NCBI GenBank assembly: GCA_946413585.1 | Contig: CAMKLG010000005.1 | Location: 1 to 64,000 of the forward strand | Direction of reading: 5' to 3' | DNA from: an uncultured Bacteroidales bacterium | GTDB taxonomy: Bacteria; Bacteroidota; Bacteroidia; Bacteroidales; WCHB1-69 | Length of the DNA: 64,000 nt | Shown: positions 36,580 to 45,049 of the stretch, piece by piece | How the letters are laid out: the number at the start of each line of letters is the position of its first letter | Position numbering within the stretch: position 1 is the stretch's first letter | Made by a program: the position numbers and the translations under genes | Notes under the pieces: generated by a model | Database searches by the model: none | Told to the model about the DNA's origin: nothing | The model's input: only the letters and a program-made list of their open reading frames with translations

Positions 36580-37956
36580 TTACAGGTTCAAATTTTTCAC
36601 AATCGTTGGATCCGTTTTCTTTGTGCCCCAAACCTTGGCGGAGATGTCGTGTGCCTCTTTTGGGGTCATCAGATCGTAGTGTTCCATGGCGCGTTGCACA
36701 AAGATGCATTGTTGTATTTGCGCCTTTTCAGTGACTACCGCGTCGGCGAGTGCTTTGCAGGAGGGGTATCCACAGAGGTGGCAATCTACCTGCGGCAGAT
36801 TTTGATTGATTTCGAATGCGCGTTTCATTTTCTGCATGGCGGCGGCCACGTTGTCGTCCATCTTGTCCATGGAGCGTGGTTCGACCTTACCCACGTGACG
36901 GTGTTCCGCGAGGTAGTCAAAATAGTTGTGCAGGTCGTTGTCCTCGTTATCTACTTCGTCGGAGCATTTTTGCATTCTTTTGCGCTGCCGCTCAATCATG
37001 AGGAAGCGGTTCTCCGCTGTGAGGATACCGCCGCAACAGCTACCGTCACATGCGCGAAGTTCCAGGAAATCAATGTCTTGTATGTCTTCGTCCTCCACCT
37101 TTTCTAGAAACTCGGAAACGTTGTGGATGTCGTCGATTGCCAAGTTGCGGCCGGTGCGCAGCATTTTGGTTTCACCGCCCGTGAGCGGGTAGGTGATGCT
37201 CGCCTTCGAAAGGCGGTGGAAGCGGACGGATTCGTCGCATATTTGATACTCACCCGTTTTAATGACCCGTAATACTTTGCTATACAGGTAGTTCATGTTA
37301 ATCACGCCCGAAACTGGAGACTTCTCTTCACCCACAGGACTCTTAATGGCGGCAATCTTCGCCGCGCAGGGAGTTACGTAAAAAATGCCGATGTCCTCCT
37401 CTTTCACCCCTTTGGCTGTCAGACTTTTCTTGATGTATTCCGCCGTCATGTCAAAAGGTGCCTTGATCGGGTAGATATTATCCACCAGAACGGGGAATTT
37501 TACTTGGATCAAGCGCACAATGGCGGGGCAAAACGACGAGATGACGGGCTTTTCACTGGGAGAGCTTCCGTTTTCCATGTCACGCCGGAAGTATTCCCGG
37601 ATGAAGTCCACGCTCTTTTCAACCTCATAAACCGCTTTGAAGCCGATATGCAACAAGGCGGAGAGGATGGTGCGTTCGCGGATTTTCTCTTCGAACTGCG
37701 CCAAAAAGATGGACGGCATCAGCAGAACAGGGTGCGCATAGTCATAAACAGTCTGGAAGTCATCCTGTTCTATGTAGATGGCATTGACGGGGCAAGCCAC
37801 ATAGCAACGACCGCAGTCAACGCAGCGGTTCGGATTCAGAACCGGATGCCCGTCTTCCACGTGGATGGCGCTGGTAGGACACACGCCGGTACAGTGCGAG
37901 CACCCGACGCAAAGGTCGTATTTGAATTTTAATGCGTGGTGGAAATCTTCTGACAT
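36580..37956 (-). CDS. [FeFe]-hydrogenase large-subunit-like Fe-S protein (probably sensory/non-canonical)
   Basis: Two 4Fe-4S motifs (CVGCSHCTGVCP, CVDCGRCYVACP); H-cluster-like segments SSFCPAIVRL, TPCAAKIAAI, ELRACDGSCCGG; C-term CHLCGYPSCKALADAVV. Confidence 0.8.
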   Translation of the reverse strand: MSEDFHHALKFKYDLCVGCSHCTGVCPTSAIHVEDGHPVLNPNRCVDCGRCYVACPVNAIYIEQDDFQTVYDYAHPVLLMPSIFLAQFEEKIRERTILSALLHIGFKAVYEVEKSVDFIREYFRRDMENGSSPSEKPVISSFCPAIVRLIQVKFPVLVDNIYPIKAPFDMTAEYIKKSLTAKGVKEEDIGIFYVTPCAAKIAAIKSPVGEEKSPVSGVINMNYLYSKVLRVIKTGEYQICDESVRFHRLSKASITYPLTGGETKMLRTGRNLAIDDIHNVSEFLEKVEDEDIQDIDFLELRACDGSCCGGILTAENRFLMIERQRKRMQKCSDEVDNEDNDLHNYFDYLAEHRHVGKVEPRSMDKMDDNVAAAMQKMKRAFEINQNLPQVDCHLCGYPSCKALADAVVTEKAQIQQCIFVQRAMEHYDLMTPKEAHDISAKVWGTKKTDPTIVKNLNL

Positions 37957-37965
37957 ATTTTTTGG

Positions 37966-38084
37966 GGTTAAGAGTTTAGGGTTTAAGGGAATAGGGAATA
38001 GGGAGTAGGGAATAGGGAGTAGGGAGTAGGGAGTTAGCAGTTAGCAGTTAGCAGTTAGTAGTTAGTAGTTAGTAGTTAGTAGTT
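37966..38084. repeat. Heptad array (17 contiguous units)
   Basis: GGTTAAG|AGTTTAG|GGTTTAA|GGGAATA x2|GGGAGTA|GGGAATA|GGGAGTA x2|GGGAGTT|AGCAGTT x3|AGTAGTT x4. Confidence 0.97.
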
Positions 38085-38098
38085 AAGGGCCAACAACA

Positions 38099-38518
38099 TT
38101 AATGCCCAAAGAAATAGTTTACAAACTCTATCGTGGTGCCTTTGCCCACTTCGGAGGTGATATTCAGGGAGTCGGAGTTGTTTTTGATGTTGGGGAGGCC
38201 CATGCCGGCGCCGAAGCCCATTTCGCGGACTTTCTGCGATGCGGTGGAGTAACCTTTTTGCATGGCTTTGTCGATATCGGGGATGCCGGGACCTTCATCG
38301 TCAAGGACAATCTTGATATGGTCTTCCTCCAAATCCACGGAGATGTCGCCACGATAGGCGTGCGCCACGATGTTAACCTCTGCTTCGTAGAGTGCCACAA
38401 CCGTCTTTTTGACGATTTCGGGGCTGACCCCCAGTTTTTTGAGCATCCGCTTCACTTGGCTGGAGGTAGAGCCAGCGTTTGTAAAATCCCCTCCTTCAAC
38501 ATGGTATGTAAAATTCAT
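38099..38518 (-). CDS. Anti-sigma regulatory factor-like (RsbW/HATPase) protein
   Basis: ALYEAEVNIVAHAY, DEGPGIPDIDKAM, GFGAGMGLPNIKNNSD, GKGTTIEF. Confidence 0.85.
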   Translation of the reverse strand: MNFTYHVEGGDFTNAGSTSSQVKRMLKKLGVSPEIVKKTVVALYEAEVNIVAHAYRGDISVDLEEDHIKIVLDDEGPGIPDIDKAMQKGYSTASQKVREMGFGAGMGLPNIKNNSDSLNITSEVGKGTTIEFVNYFFGH

Positions 38519-38544
38519 AATGTAAGATTTTGGTTAATAATAGG

Positions 38545-38892
38545 TTAGTAAACAGCTGGGAGTCCAGCGTTGTACAATATGCCGGCCGTCTTATACATAG
38601 AGTATTGAGTCCGAATGATAACCATGTCGTTCTCTTCTGCCAGCTCTTTCATTTCTTCTGTCACCTCTTTGCCGCGCACAATCAGCATATAATTGATGTC
38701 GGACATTTCGCAGGTACGAATTGACTGAAGATTGCTCAAACCAGTGAGTAATAGCAAGTTATTGATGTCTTTCAAGGTAAGGACATCACTCATCAAGTCA
38801 GAAGCAAAAACATGATCAATCGTGTGATCCAAATAGTCGTTCCCGCAGATCACCTCGCCATTTACCAGATTTTTAATTTCTTCGATTGTCAT
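38545..38892 (-). CDS. DRTGG domain protein
   Basis: Family resemblance: IEEIKNLVNGEVICGNDYLDHTIDHVFASDLMSDVLTL; co-located with the HATPase and hydrogenase-like genes. Confidence 0.7.
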   Translation of the reverse strand: MTIEEIKNLVNGEVICGNDYLDHTIDHVFASDLMSDVLTLKDINNLLLLTGLSNLQSIRTCEMSDINYMLIVRGKEVTEEMKELAEENDMVIIRTQYSMYKTAGILYNAGLPAVY

Positions 38893-39014
38893 TTCTAAAT
38901 ATGTTTCTAAAAGCGTTTTGAAATAATAATCCGCAAAGATACTTTTTTTTTAAATGTTCAGACATAATAATGTTTTCAGTTTTTTCGTTATTTTTGCCGC
39001 CGAAAAATTGATGA

Positions 39015-39091
39015 TGACTTTGGACTTTGACTTCGGACTTAAGACTACTCCCTATTCCCTTTAACCTCTAACCCTTAACCTCTAACCCCTA
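39015..39091. repeat. Heptad array (11 contiguous units, two lexicons joined)
   Basis: TGACTTT|GGACTTT|GACTTCG|GACTTAA|GACTACT|CCCTATT|CCCTTTA|ACCTCTA|ACCCTTA|ACCTCTA|ACCCCTA. Confidence 0.9.
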
Positions 39092-39103
39092 AACAAATTA
39101 ACA

Positions 39104-39616
39104 ATGAACACCCTATCCATCTGCATTTTGGCGGCCGTCGTGATAGCAACGGCGGGTGCGGTCTTAATCACTAGAATGATAGTGGAGGCCAAATCGAAGA
39201 TTGCAGCTTTAGCGAGCAGCAAGAAGAACCAGTCGGTGGTGCTGCCGCTGCGATTGCAAGCCTATGAGCGTATGGCTCTTTTCTTGGAACGCATTGACCC
39301 TAACCAGTTGGTGATGCGTATCCATTCAGTGGGACTTACTGTTGCGGAGGAGCAGAGCTTGCTTCTGACTGCTATTCGCAGTGAGTTCGAACACAACCTT
39401 TCGCAGCAAATCTATCTCTCGGATTCCGTCTGGCAGAAGGTTTGCGAGGCCAAGAGCGACATCGAATCCATCATCAATACCGTGGCCGCCGATTACGACA
39501 AGTCTGCCGACAGTCGCGAGTTTGCCGAGACCGTTCTGGCAGTGACTTCCCAGAAACCAGTGGTCGAACTGGCAATTCAGATTTTAAAGGCCGACATGCA
39601 AAAATGGGCCTATTAG
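39104..39616 (+). CDS. Conserved Bacteroidetes membrane-anchored protein, unknown function
   Basis: N-terminal TM then an alpha-helical soluble domain. Confidence 0.6.
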   Translation: MNTLSICILAAVVIATAGAVLITRMIVEAKSKIAALASSKKNQSVVLPLRLQAYERMALFLERIDPNQLVMRIHSVGLTVAEEQSLLLTAIRSEFEHNLSQQIYLSDSVWQKVCEAKSDIESIINTVAADYDKSADSREFAETVLAVTSQKPVVELAIQILKADMQKWAY

Positions 39617-39668
39617 CTTTTAGCCTTTGGCTTTTAGCTATTAGCCAATAGCCAACAGCCAATAGCGA
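39613..39668. repeat. Heptad array (8 units) starting in the stop codon
   Basis: TTAGCTT|TTAGCCT|TTGGCTT|TTAGCTA|TTAGCCA|ATAGCCA|ACAGCCA|ATAGCGA. Confidence 0.9.
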
Positions 39669-39749
39669 AAATCAAATGCCGAACTGAACGATTTTTTTGT
39701 ATTTTTGCCCCGAATTTTTCAACAAATAAATTTTAAGAACAAAGAATTT

Positions 39750-41375
39750 ATGAACAACGCGAATTATGTATTCAGAGAACCGCAAAATGAACCGGTTTTC
39801 TCTTATGCACCCGGTACTCCGGAAAGAGCTTTATTGCAACAAGAATTAGAGAGACAATATAACCAAGAGATTGAAATTCCGTTGATTATTGGCGGAAAAG
39901 AGGTCAAAACCGGCGATATGGGTCAGGTGGTGATGCCTACCGAGCACAATCACGTGTTGGCTAAATATCACAAAGTAGGTAAGAAAGAGGTTCAAATGGC
40001 TATCGATGCCGCTATGGCTGCCAAGAAAGGTTGGGAAGAGACCCCTTGGATTCAACGCGCTTCTGTCATGATGAAAGCCGCTGAGCTTCTTGCTACCAAA
40101 TACCGCTACATCCTCAACGCATCTTGCATGCTGGGCCAAGGCAAGAGCCCTATGCAGGCTGAAATCGACTGCCCGTGCGAGGCTATCGACTTCCTGCGCT
40201 TCAACACCTATTTTGCATCTCAGCTGTACAGTCAGCAGCCCATCTCCGACCACGCAACTCTGAACCGCAACGAATATCGCGGCATGGAGGGCTTCGTGTA
40301 TGCTATTACCCCGTTTAACTTCACTTCTATTGCACTGAACTTGAACGTGGCTCCCGCTTTGATGGGTAACGTTACCATCTGGAAACCTTCTACTACGGCT
40401 ATCCTTTCCAACTACTACCTGATGAAACTCCTCCAAGAGGCTGGTCTTCCTGATGGTGTCATCAACTTCCTGCCAGGTAGCGGTTCTGTCATCAGCGAAG
40501 TGGCTTTCAAATCCCCGCATCTTGCTGGTATTCACTTCACTGGTAGCACTTCTACTTTCAAGAGCTTCTGGAAACTTATCGGTGAAAACATCGACATTTA
40601 CAATACTTATCCGAAGATTGTGGGCGAAACGGGCGGTAAAGACTTCATCTTTGCGCACAAGACCGCTCCCGCACGCGAACTGGCAGTGGCTATCCTTCGC
40701 GGTGCTTTCGAATATCAGGGTCAGAAATGTTCCGCAGCTTCCCGCGCATACGTGCCGAAGTCTTTGTGGGAACCCACCCTGCAACATATTAAAGATATGA
40801 TGAAGACGGTGAAGATGGGTGATGTTCGCGATTTCTCCAACTTCGTGAATGCAGTCATCGACGAGAAATCCTTCGACAACATCGCAGGTTATATCAACCG
40901 CGCTAAAGCTTCCAAGGATGCTGAAATCGTGGTCGGTGGTAACTATGACAAGTCAGTTGGTTACTTCGTGGAACCCACCATCATTTTGGCTAAGACTATG
41001 GATTATGAGTCTATTCGCGAGGAAATCTTTGGACCGGTTATCACGGTTTACGTCTATGAAGATGACAAGTATGAAGAAATGTTGCACGTTTGTGACGAGA
41101 CTTCTCCGTACGCGCTCACGGGTTCCATCATCGCCCGCGATCGTTACGCTATCATCCAAGCCGAGAACATTTTGCGCCATTCTGCAGGTAACTTCTACAT
41201 CAACGACAAACCGACAGGCGCAGTGGTAGGTTGTCAACCCTTCGGCGGTGCTCGCGCATCTGGTACTAACGATAAGGCCGGCAGTATGCTCAACCTCGTC
41301 CGCTGGATCAGCTCACGCTGCATTAAGGAAACCTACGTTCCCGCAACCGATTACGGCTATCCGTTCCTCGGATAA
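39750..41375 (+). CDS. pruA: L-glutamate gamma-semialdehyde (1-pyrroline-5-carboxylate) dehydrogenase
   Basis: ALDH family: GFVYAITPFNFTSI, FTGSTSTFKSFWK, GETGGKDF, GAFEYQGQKCSAASR; start MNNANYVF downstream of a TATTTTTG at 39700-39707. Confidence 0.92.
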   Translation: MNNANYVFREPQNEPVFSYAPGTPERALLQQELERQYNQEIEIPLIIGGKEVKTGDMGQVVMPTEHNHVLAKYHKVGKKEVQMAIDAAMAAKKGWEETPWIQRASVMMKAAELLATKYRYILNASCMLGQGKSPMQAEIDCPCEAIDFLRFNTYFASQLYSQQPISDHATLNRNEYRGMEGFVYAITPFNFTSIALNLNVAPALMGNVTIWKPSTTAILSNYYLMKLLQEAGLPDGVINFLPGSGSVISEVAFKSPHLAGIHFTGSTSTFKSFWKLIGENIDIYNTYPKIVGETGGKDFIFAHKTAPARELAVAILRGAFEYQGQKCSAASRAYVPKSLWEPTLQHIKDMMKTVKMGDVRDFSNFVNAVIDEKSFDNIAGYINRAKASKDAEIVVGGNYDKSVGYFVEPTIILAKTMDYESIREEIFGPVITVYVYEDDKYEEMLHVCDETSPYALTGSIIARDRYAIIQAENILRHSAGNFYINDKPTGAVVGCQPFGGARASGTNDKAGSMLNLVRWISSRCIKETYVPATDYGYPFLG

Positions 41376-41403
41376 TCCGATTTGTCTCATCATCAAATAT
41401 TTA

Positions 41404-41431
41404 GGCGGCTCTCTACAGCCGCCTTTTTTTT
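41404..41431 (+). terminator. Intrinsic terminator after pruA
   Basis: GGCGGCT-CTCTAC-AGCCGCC + T8. Confidence 0.9.
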
Positions 41432-41498
41432 GTTGTTTGTTGCTTGTCGCCCATTCCCTAAAAAATATTATCTTTGCCAAAATTAAAATCTTGAAATT

Positions 41499-42389
41499 AT
41501 GAAAAGTCTGAAAATTATTAAGAAAGAATACCAGCGGGTCGGTTATGACGCGCAAGATATTGAACCATTGGAATATACGGAAGTGTATGCCGAGTATAAC
41601 GACAAGGGTCAGATTCTTAAAGAGTCACGTTATGAACCCGATGGAACGCTCAACACGCTGACAATCAACACGTATAATGATCAAAACGAGTTGGTGCAGG
41701 CAGAGCAGTATGACCAAGACGATGTTCTGTTGCAAAAGACGGTGAATAAGTATGATGAGGAGCATCGTTTGGCAGCGCAGGCAAACTACTATGGTGATGC
41801 TTCTGACGAGTATATTACGAAGTTTTTTTATGATGCAGAGAATCAACTTGTTAACCAAGCTGTTTTCCTCAATGGAAAACTGGATTTTGTGGAAAAAGCG
41901 ATAGAATACCAAGACGGTCATCCCGTGAAAGTGACAGAAAACGACGATTACGGTCAAACGCTGTATGTTCATCATTATGAATACGATGAAAAAGGTCAAG
42001 TGTCCGTTTATACGCGCGATGAGGTGCAAAGTAAGGACCGTCGAACCTACGAGTTTACTTACAACGAACATGGCGACCGCGTAAAAGACCTGATTTACAA
42101 CTTTGATATGAGGCTGATTGCCAAGGTGTTGCGTACTTTTGACGAAGAAGGCCATCAGATTGAGATTGTGGAGGAAGATCTGGACTCTTATCGCCGTATT
42201 GTCATGCAGTATGAGGGTGATTTAGTGGTGAAGAACATGATGTACAATAAGGAAGGTGAGATTACAGGCTGGGCGGAATACGAGTACGATGAGAACGGCA
42301 AAGAGAGTATGTCGCGTGAGTTTATCCATGACGAAGTGGAACCCGAGAATTTCAGGATGTTGCGCGAAACCACCTATATCAGAGAGTGA
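41499..42389 (+). CDS. Protein with RHS/YD-like beta repeats, no signal peptide
   Basis: Repeated [YF]-x-[YN]-[DN]-x-x-G/N-x-[LQV] units such as EYNDKGQILKE, TYNDQNELVQA, KYDEEHRLAAQ, EYDEKGQVSVY, TYNEHGDRV, EYDENGKES. Confidence 0.55.
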   Translation: MKSLKIIKKEYQRVGYDAQDIEPLEYTEVYAEYNDKGQILKESRYEPDGTLNTLTINTYNDQNELVQAEQYDQDDVLLQKTVNKYDEEHRLAAQANYYGDASDEYITKFFYDAENQLVNQAVFLNGKLDFVEKAIEYQDGHPVKVTENDDYGQTLYVHHYEYDEKGQVSVYTRDEVQSKDRRTYEFTYNEHGDRVKDLIYNFDMRLIAKVLRTFDEEGHQIEIVEEDLDSYRRIVMQYEGDLVVKNMMYNKEGEITGWAEYEYDENGKESMSREFIHDEVEPENFRMLRETTYIRE

Positions 42390-42410
42390 AAAATAGGGCA
42401 TCTTTCTTCT

Positions 42411-42450
42411 GAAATTGAGGAGGCGTTGTGCGCAACGTCTCCTCAATTTC
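42411..42450. repeat. 40-bp near-perfect palindrome (family member 1)
   Basis: GAAATTGAGGAGGCGTTGTG|CGCAACGTCTCCTCAATTTC; the two non-complementary positions become G-U pairs in RNA. Confidence 0.85.
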
Positions 42451-42513
42451 AATTGTTTGTGTGTATTCGAAATTTATGTACATTTGCAGGTTTTTTAAAA
42501 GGCAATTTTTTAG

Positions 42514-43677
42514 ATGAGCAGAAAGTTTAATAAAGACTATTCAGAGGAGGATTTTTCTCCGAGACGGGAGTCTCGCAGAACACCAAATACAGACCGAAAA
42601 CGTTCGTTTTCTCCCAAAAATCGTAGAAAAGAACGTTCTGAGAGTGACGATTTTGAAGATTCAGAACGAAAATTCAACAAAAAGCGTTACTCGCGGGATA
42701 ACGATGGAGATCGCAAGTTTGGGCGCGACCGCAAGGAAGGTCGAAAGTTTGGTCGTGATGATGACCGCCACAAAGGACGCGACCGTTCCTTCAAACGCGA
42801 TTACAAAAAGGAGGAGGATCCCTCAAAGCCGCGTCGCCGCAATGTTGTGGCCGAGTCCCCGATTTTGAGCGAAATTATTGAACGCCGTAAAAACGAAGGT
42901 CGTAGCCTGCCGCGCAAACAGCGTGTGCTTTCTTTGGAATACGAAGAACTGCACGGCCCTATCCGCCTCAACAAATACATCGCTAATGCTGGAATCTGCT
43001 CACGTCGTGAAGCCGATGTGCTCATCTCCACTGGAGCCATTACCGTGAATGGCGAAGTGGTTACCGAGATGGGTCACAAAGTGATGCCTACCGATGAGGT
43101 TCGCTACGGTGACAAAGTACTGCAACGTGAAAAACCTGTTTACGTATTACTCAATAAACCAAAAGATTACATCACCACTACGGATGATGAGCGTGACCGT
43201 GCTAACGTGATGGAGCTTGTGCGCGATGCGTGCGAGGAACGCATCTATCCTGTGGGTCGCCTCGACCGCGACACAACGGGTTTACTGCTCTTCACCAACG
43301 ACGGCGACCTTACTAAGAAGCTTACACATCCAAGTTCTGCCATCGAGAAAACTTATGCCGTGGAACTCGATAAACCGTTCGCTTCCGTGGATATGGACAT
43401 GCTGCGCAACGGAGTGGAACTTTCCGACGGCAAAATCACTCCTGACGAGGTGGAATATACTGGAGAAAGTAAGAAAGAGGTGGGCGTGACCATCCATTCA
43501 GGCAAGAATCGCATTATCCGTCGTATGTTTGAATCGCTTGGATATGAGGTGGTTAAGCTTGATCGCGTGATCTTCGCAGGCCTCACCAAGAAGGATCTTC
43601 CGCGCGGACACTGGCGCTTCCTCACCAAAAACGAGGTCAGTTTCTTAAAGATGCTTGCTAAACCTAAAGCAGAATGA
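42514..43677 (+). CDS. rluB: RluB/RsuA family pseudouridine synthase with long charged N-terminal extension
   Basis: S4 domain RLNKYIANAGICSRREADVLI; VGRLDRDTTGLLLFTNDGDL; N-term ~140 aa rich in R/K/D/E/S. Confidence 0.9.
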   Translation: MSRKFNKDYSEEDFSPRRESRRTPNTDRKRSFSPKNRRKERSESDDFEDSERKFNKKRYSRDNDGDRKFGRDRKEGRKFGRDDDRHKGRDRSFKRDYKKEEDPSKPRRRNVVAESPILSEIIERRKNEGRSLPRKQRVLSLEYEELHGPIRLNKYIANAGICSRREADVLISTGAITVNGEVVTEMGHKVMPTDEVRYGDKVLQREKPVYVLLNKPKDYITTTDDERDRANVMELVRDACEERIYPVGRLDRDTTGLLLFTNDGDLTKKLTHPSSAIEKTYAVELDKPFASVDMDMLRNGVELSDGKITPDEVEYTGESKKEVGVTIHSGKNRIIRRMFESLGYEVVKLDRVIFAGLTKKDLPRGHWRFLTKNEVSFLKMLAKPKAE

Positions 43678-44918
43678 ACCACGTGGAAATCATGTCACCG
43701 GTAGGCTCTTACGAGTCGCTTTCTGCTGCTATTGCTGCCGGAGCCGGTTCCGTCTATTTTGGAGTGGGAGCAATGAATATGCGTTCTCGCTCTGCCGCCA
43801 ACTTCACTTTTGAGGATTTGGCCAATATTGTCCGCATCTGCCAAGAACATGGGGTGAAAAGTTACCTCACTGTGAATACTATAATATATAATGACGAGAT
43901 TCAGCAGATGCACGAGCTGTTGGATGCCGCAAAGGCGTGTGGCGTGACGGCTATCATCGCTTCCGATATGGCGGTAATCCAATATGCACGAGAAAAAGGT
44001 ATCGAAATACATCTTTCCACACAATGCAATGTGACCAATGTGGAGGCGGTTCGCTATTATGCACAGTTCGCCGATGTCATTGTGTTGGGTCGTGAATGTC
44101 AACTGAGACAGGTAGCAGATATTTGTCAAGTAATTAAAGACCAGAATATTACAGGGCCGAAAGGCGAGCTGGTGAAGATTGAGATGTTTGTGCACGGCGC
44201 TTTGTGCATGGCCGTCTCCGGAAAGTGCTACCTTAGTCTTGACAATTACAATTCTCCCGCTAACCGAGGGGCTTGTCTGCAGCCTTGCCGCCGCGCATAC
44301 GAAGTGCGCGACATAGAGGATGGATTGGAGCTTATGATTGATAATCAATATATTATGTCTCCTAAAGATCTCTGTACCATCGGTTTTTTGGATAAAATTG
44401 TGAAGGCGGGCGTGTCAGTGTTGAAGATTGAGGGACGTGGCCGTTCACCGGAGTATGTGAAAATGGTGACGGAATGTTATCATGAAGCGTTGGAATCCAT
44501 TAATAATCAAACATTTAATATTGAAAAGATCAATGGTTGGATGACTCGCCTGCGCAGTGTCTATAACCGTGACTTTTGGGACGGCTATTACTTGGGGCGT
44601 ACTATGGGCGAGTGGACGGAGCGTTACGGTTCACAGGCTACCCGTATGAAACGCCGTATCGGTAAGATTACCAATTATTTCGGCAATATCGGTGTGGCAG
44701 AGATTTGCATGGAAGAAGACCAACTCTCCGTAGGCGACGACCTGCTGATTATCGGTTCCACTACTGGTGTTTATGAAGATCATGTCCAAGAAATCCGCGT
44801 CGAAGACAAACCTGTGGAAAAGGTATCGCAAGGAACCTATTGTTCTGTGAAGACTAAGGAGTTAGTGCGCCGCGGTGACCAAGTCTATCGTTGGATTCTA
44901 GTGAAGGATGAGTATTAA
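43674..44918 (+). CDS. Peptidase U32 family protein
   Basis: EIMSPVGSYESLSAAIAAGAGSVYFGVGAMNMR; FVHGALCMAVSGKCYLS; GRGRSPEYVKMV. Confidence 0.93.
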   Translation: MNHVEIMSPVGSYESLSAAIAAGAGSVYFGVGAMNMRSRSAANFTFEDLANIVRICQEHGVKSYLTVNTIIYNDEIQQMHELLDAAKACGVTAIIASDMAVIQYAREKGIEIHLSTQCNVTNVEAVRYYAQFADVIVLGRECQLRQVADICQVIKDQNITGPKGELVKIEMFVHGALCMAVSGKCYLSLDNYNSPANRGACLQPCRRAYEVRDIEDGLELMIDNQYIMSPKDLCTIGFLDKIVKAGVSVLKIEGRGRSPEYVKMVTECYHEALESINNQTFNIEKINGWMTRLRSVYNRDFWDGYYLGRTMGEWTERYGSQATRMKRRIGKITNYFGNIGVAEICMEEDQLSVGDDLLIIGSTTGVYEDHVQEIRVEDKPVEKVSQGTYCSVKTKELVRRGDQVYRWILVKDEY

Positions 44919-45030
44919 TGGTTATGGGTTATGGGTTATTGGTTATTGAAGCTTATAGTTTAGGGTTTATAGTTTATAGTTTAGGGTTTATAGTTTATAG
45001 TTTAGGGTTTATAGTTTATAGTTTAGACGT
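44919..45030. repeat. Heptad array (16 units) with 21-bp higher-order repeat
   Basis: TGGTTAT|GGGTTAT x2|TGGTTAT|TGAAGCT|TATAGTT then (TAGGGTT TATAGTT TATAGTT) x3, TAGACGT; starts on the base after the U32 stop codon. Confidence 0.97.
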
Positions 45031-45049
45031 TATATAAAAACCAAATACA

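Noticed and set aside
37966-38084. Heptad arrays considered as a CRISPR array
   Set aside because: Units are 7 bp with no spacers and no cas genes in the window
39846-40787. 313-aa minus-strand ORF inside pruA
   Set aside because: Antisense shadow of a conserved dehydrogenase, driven by codon bias
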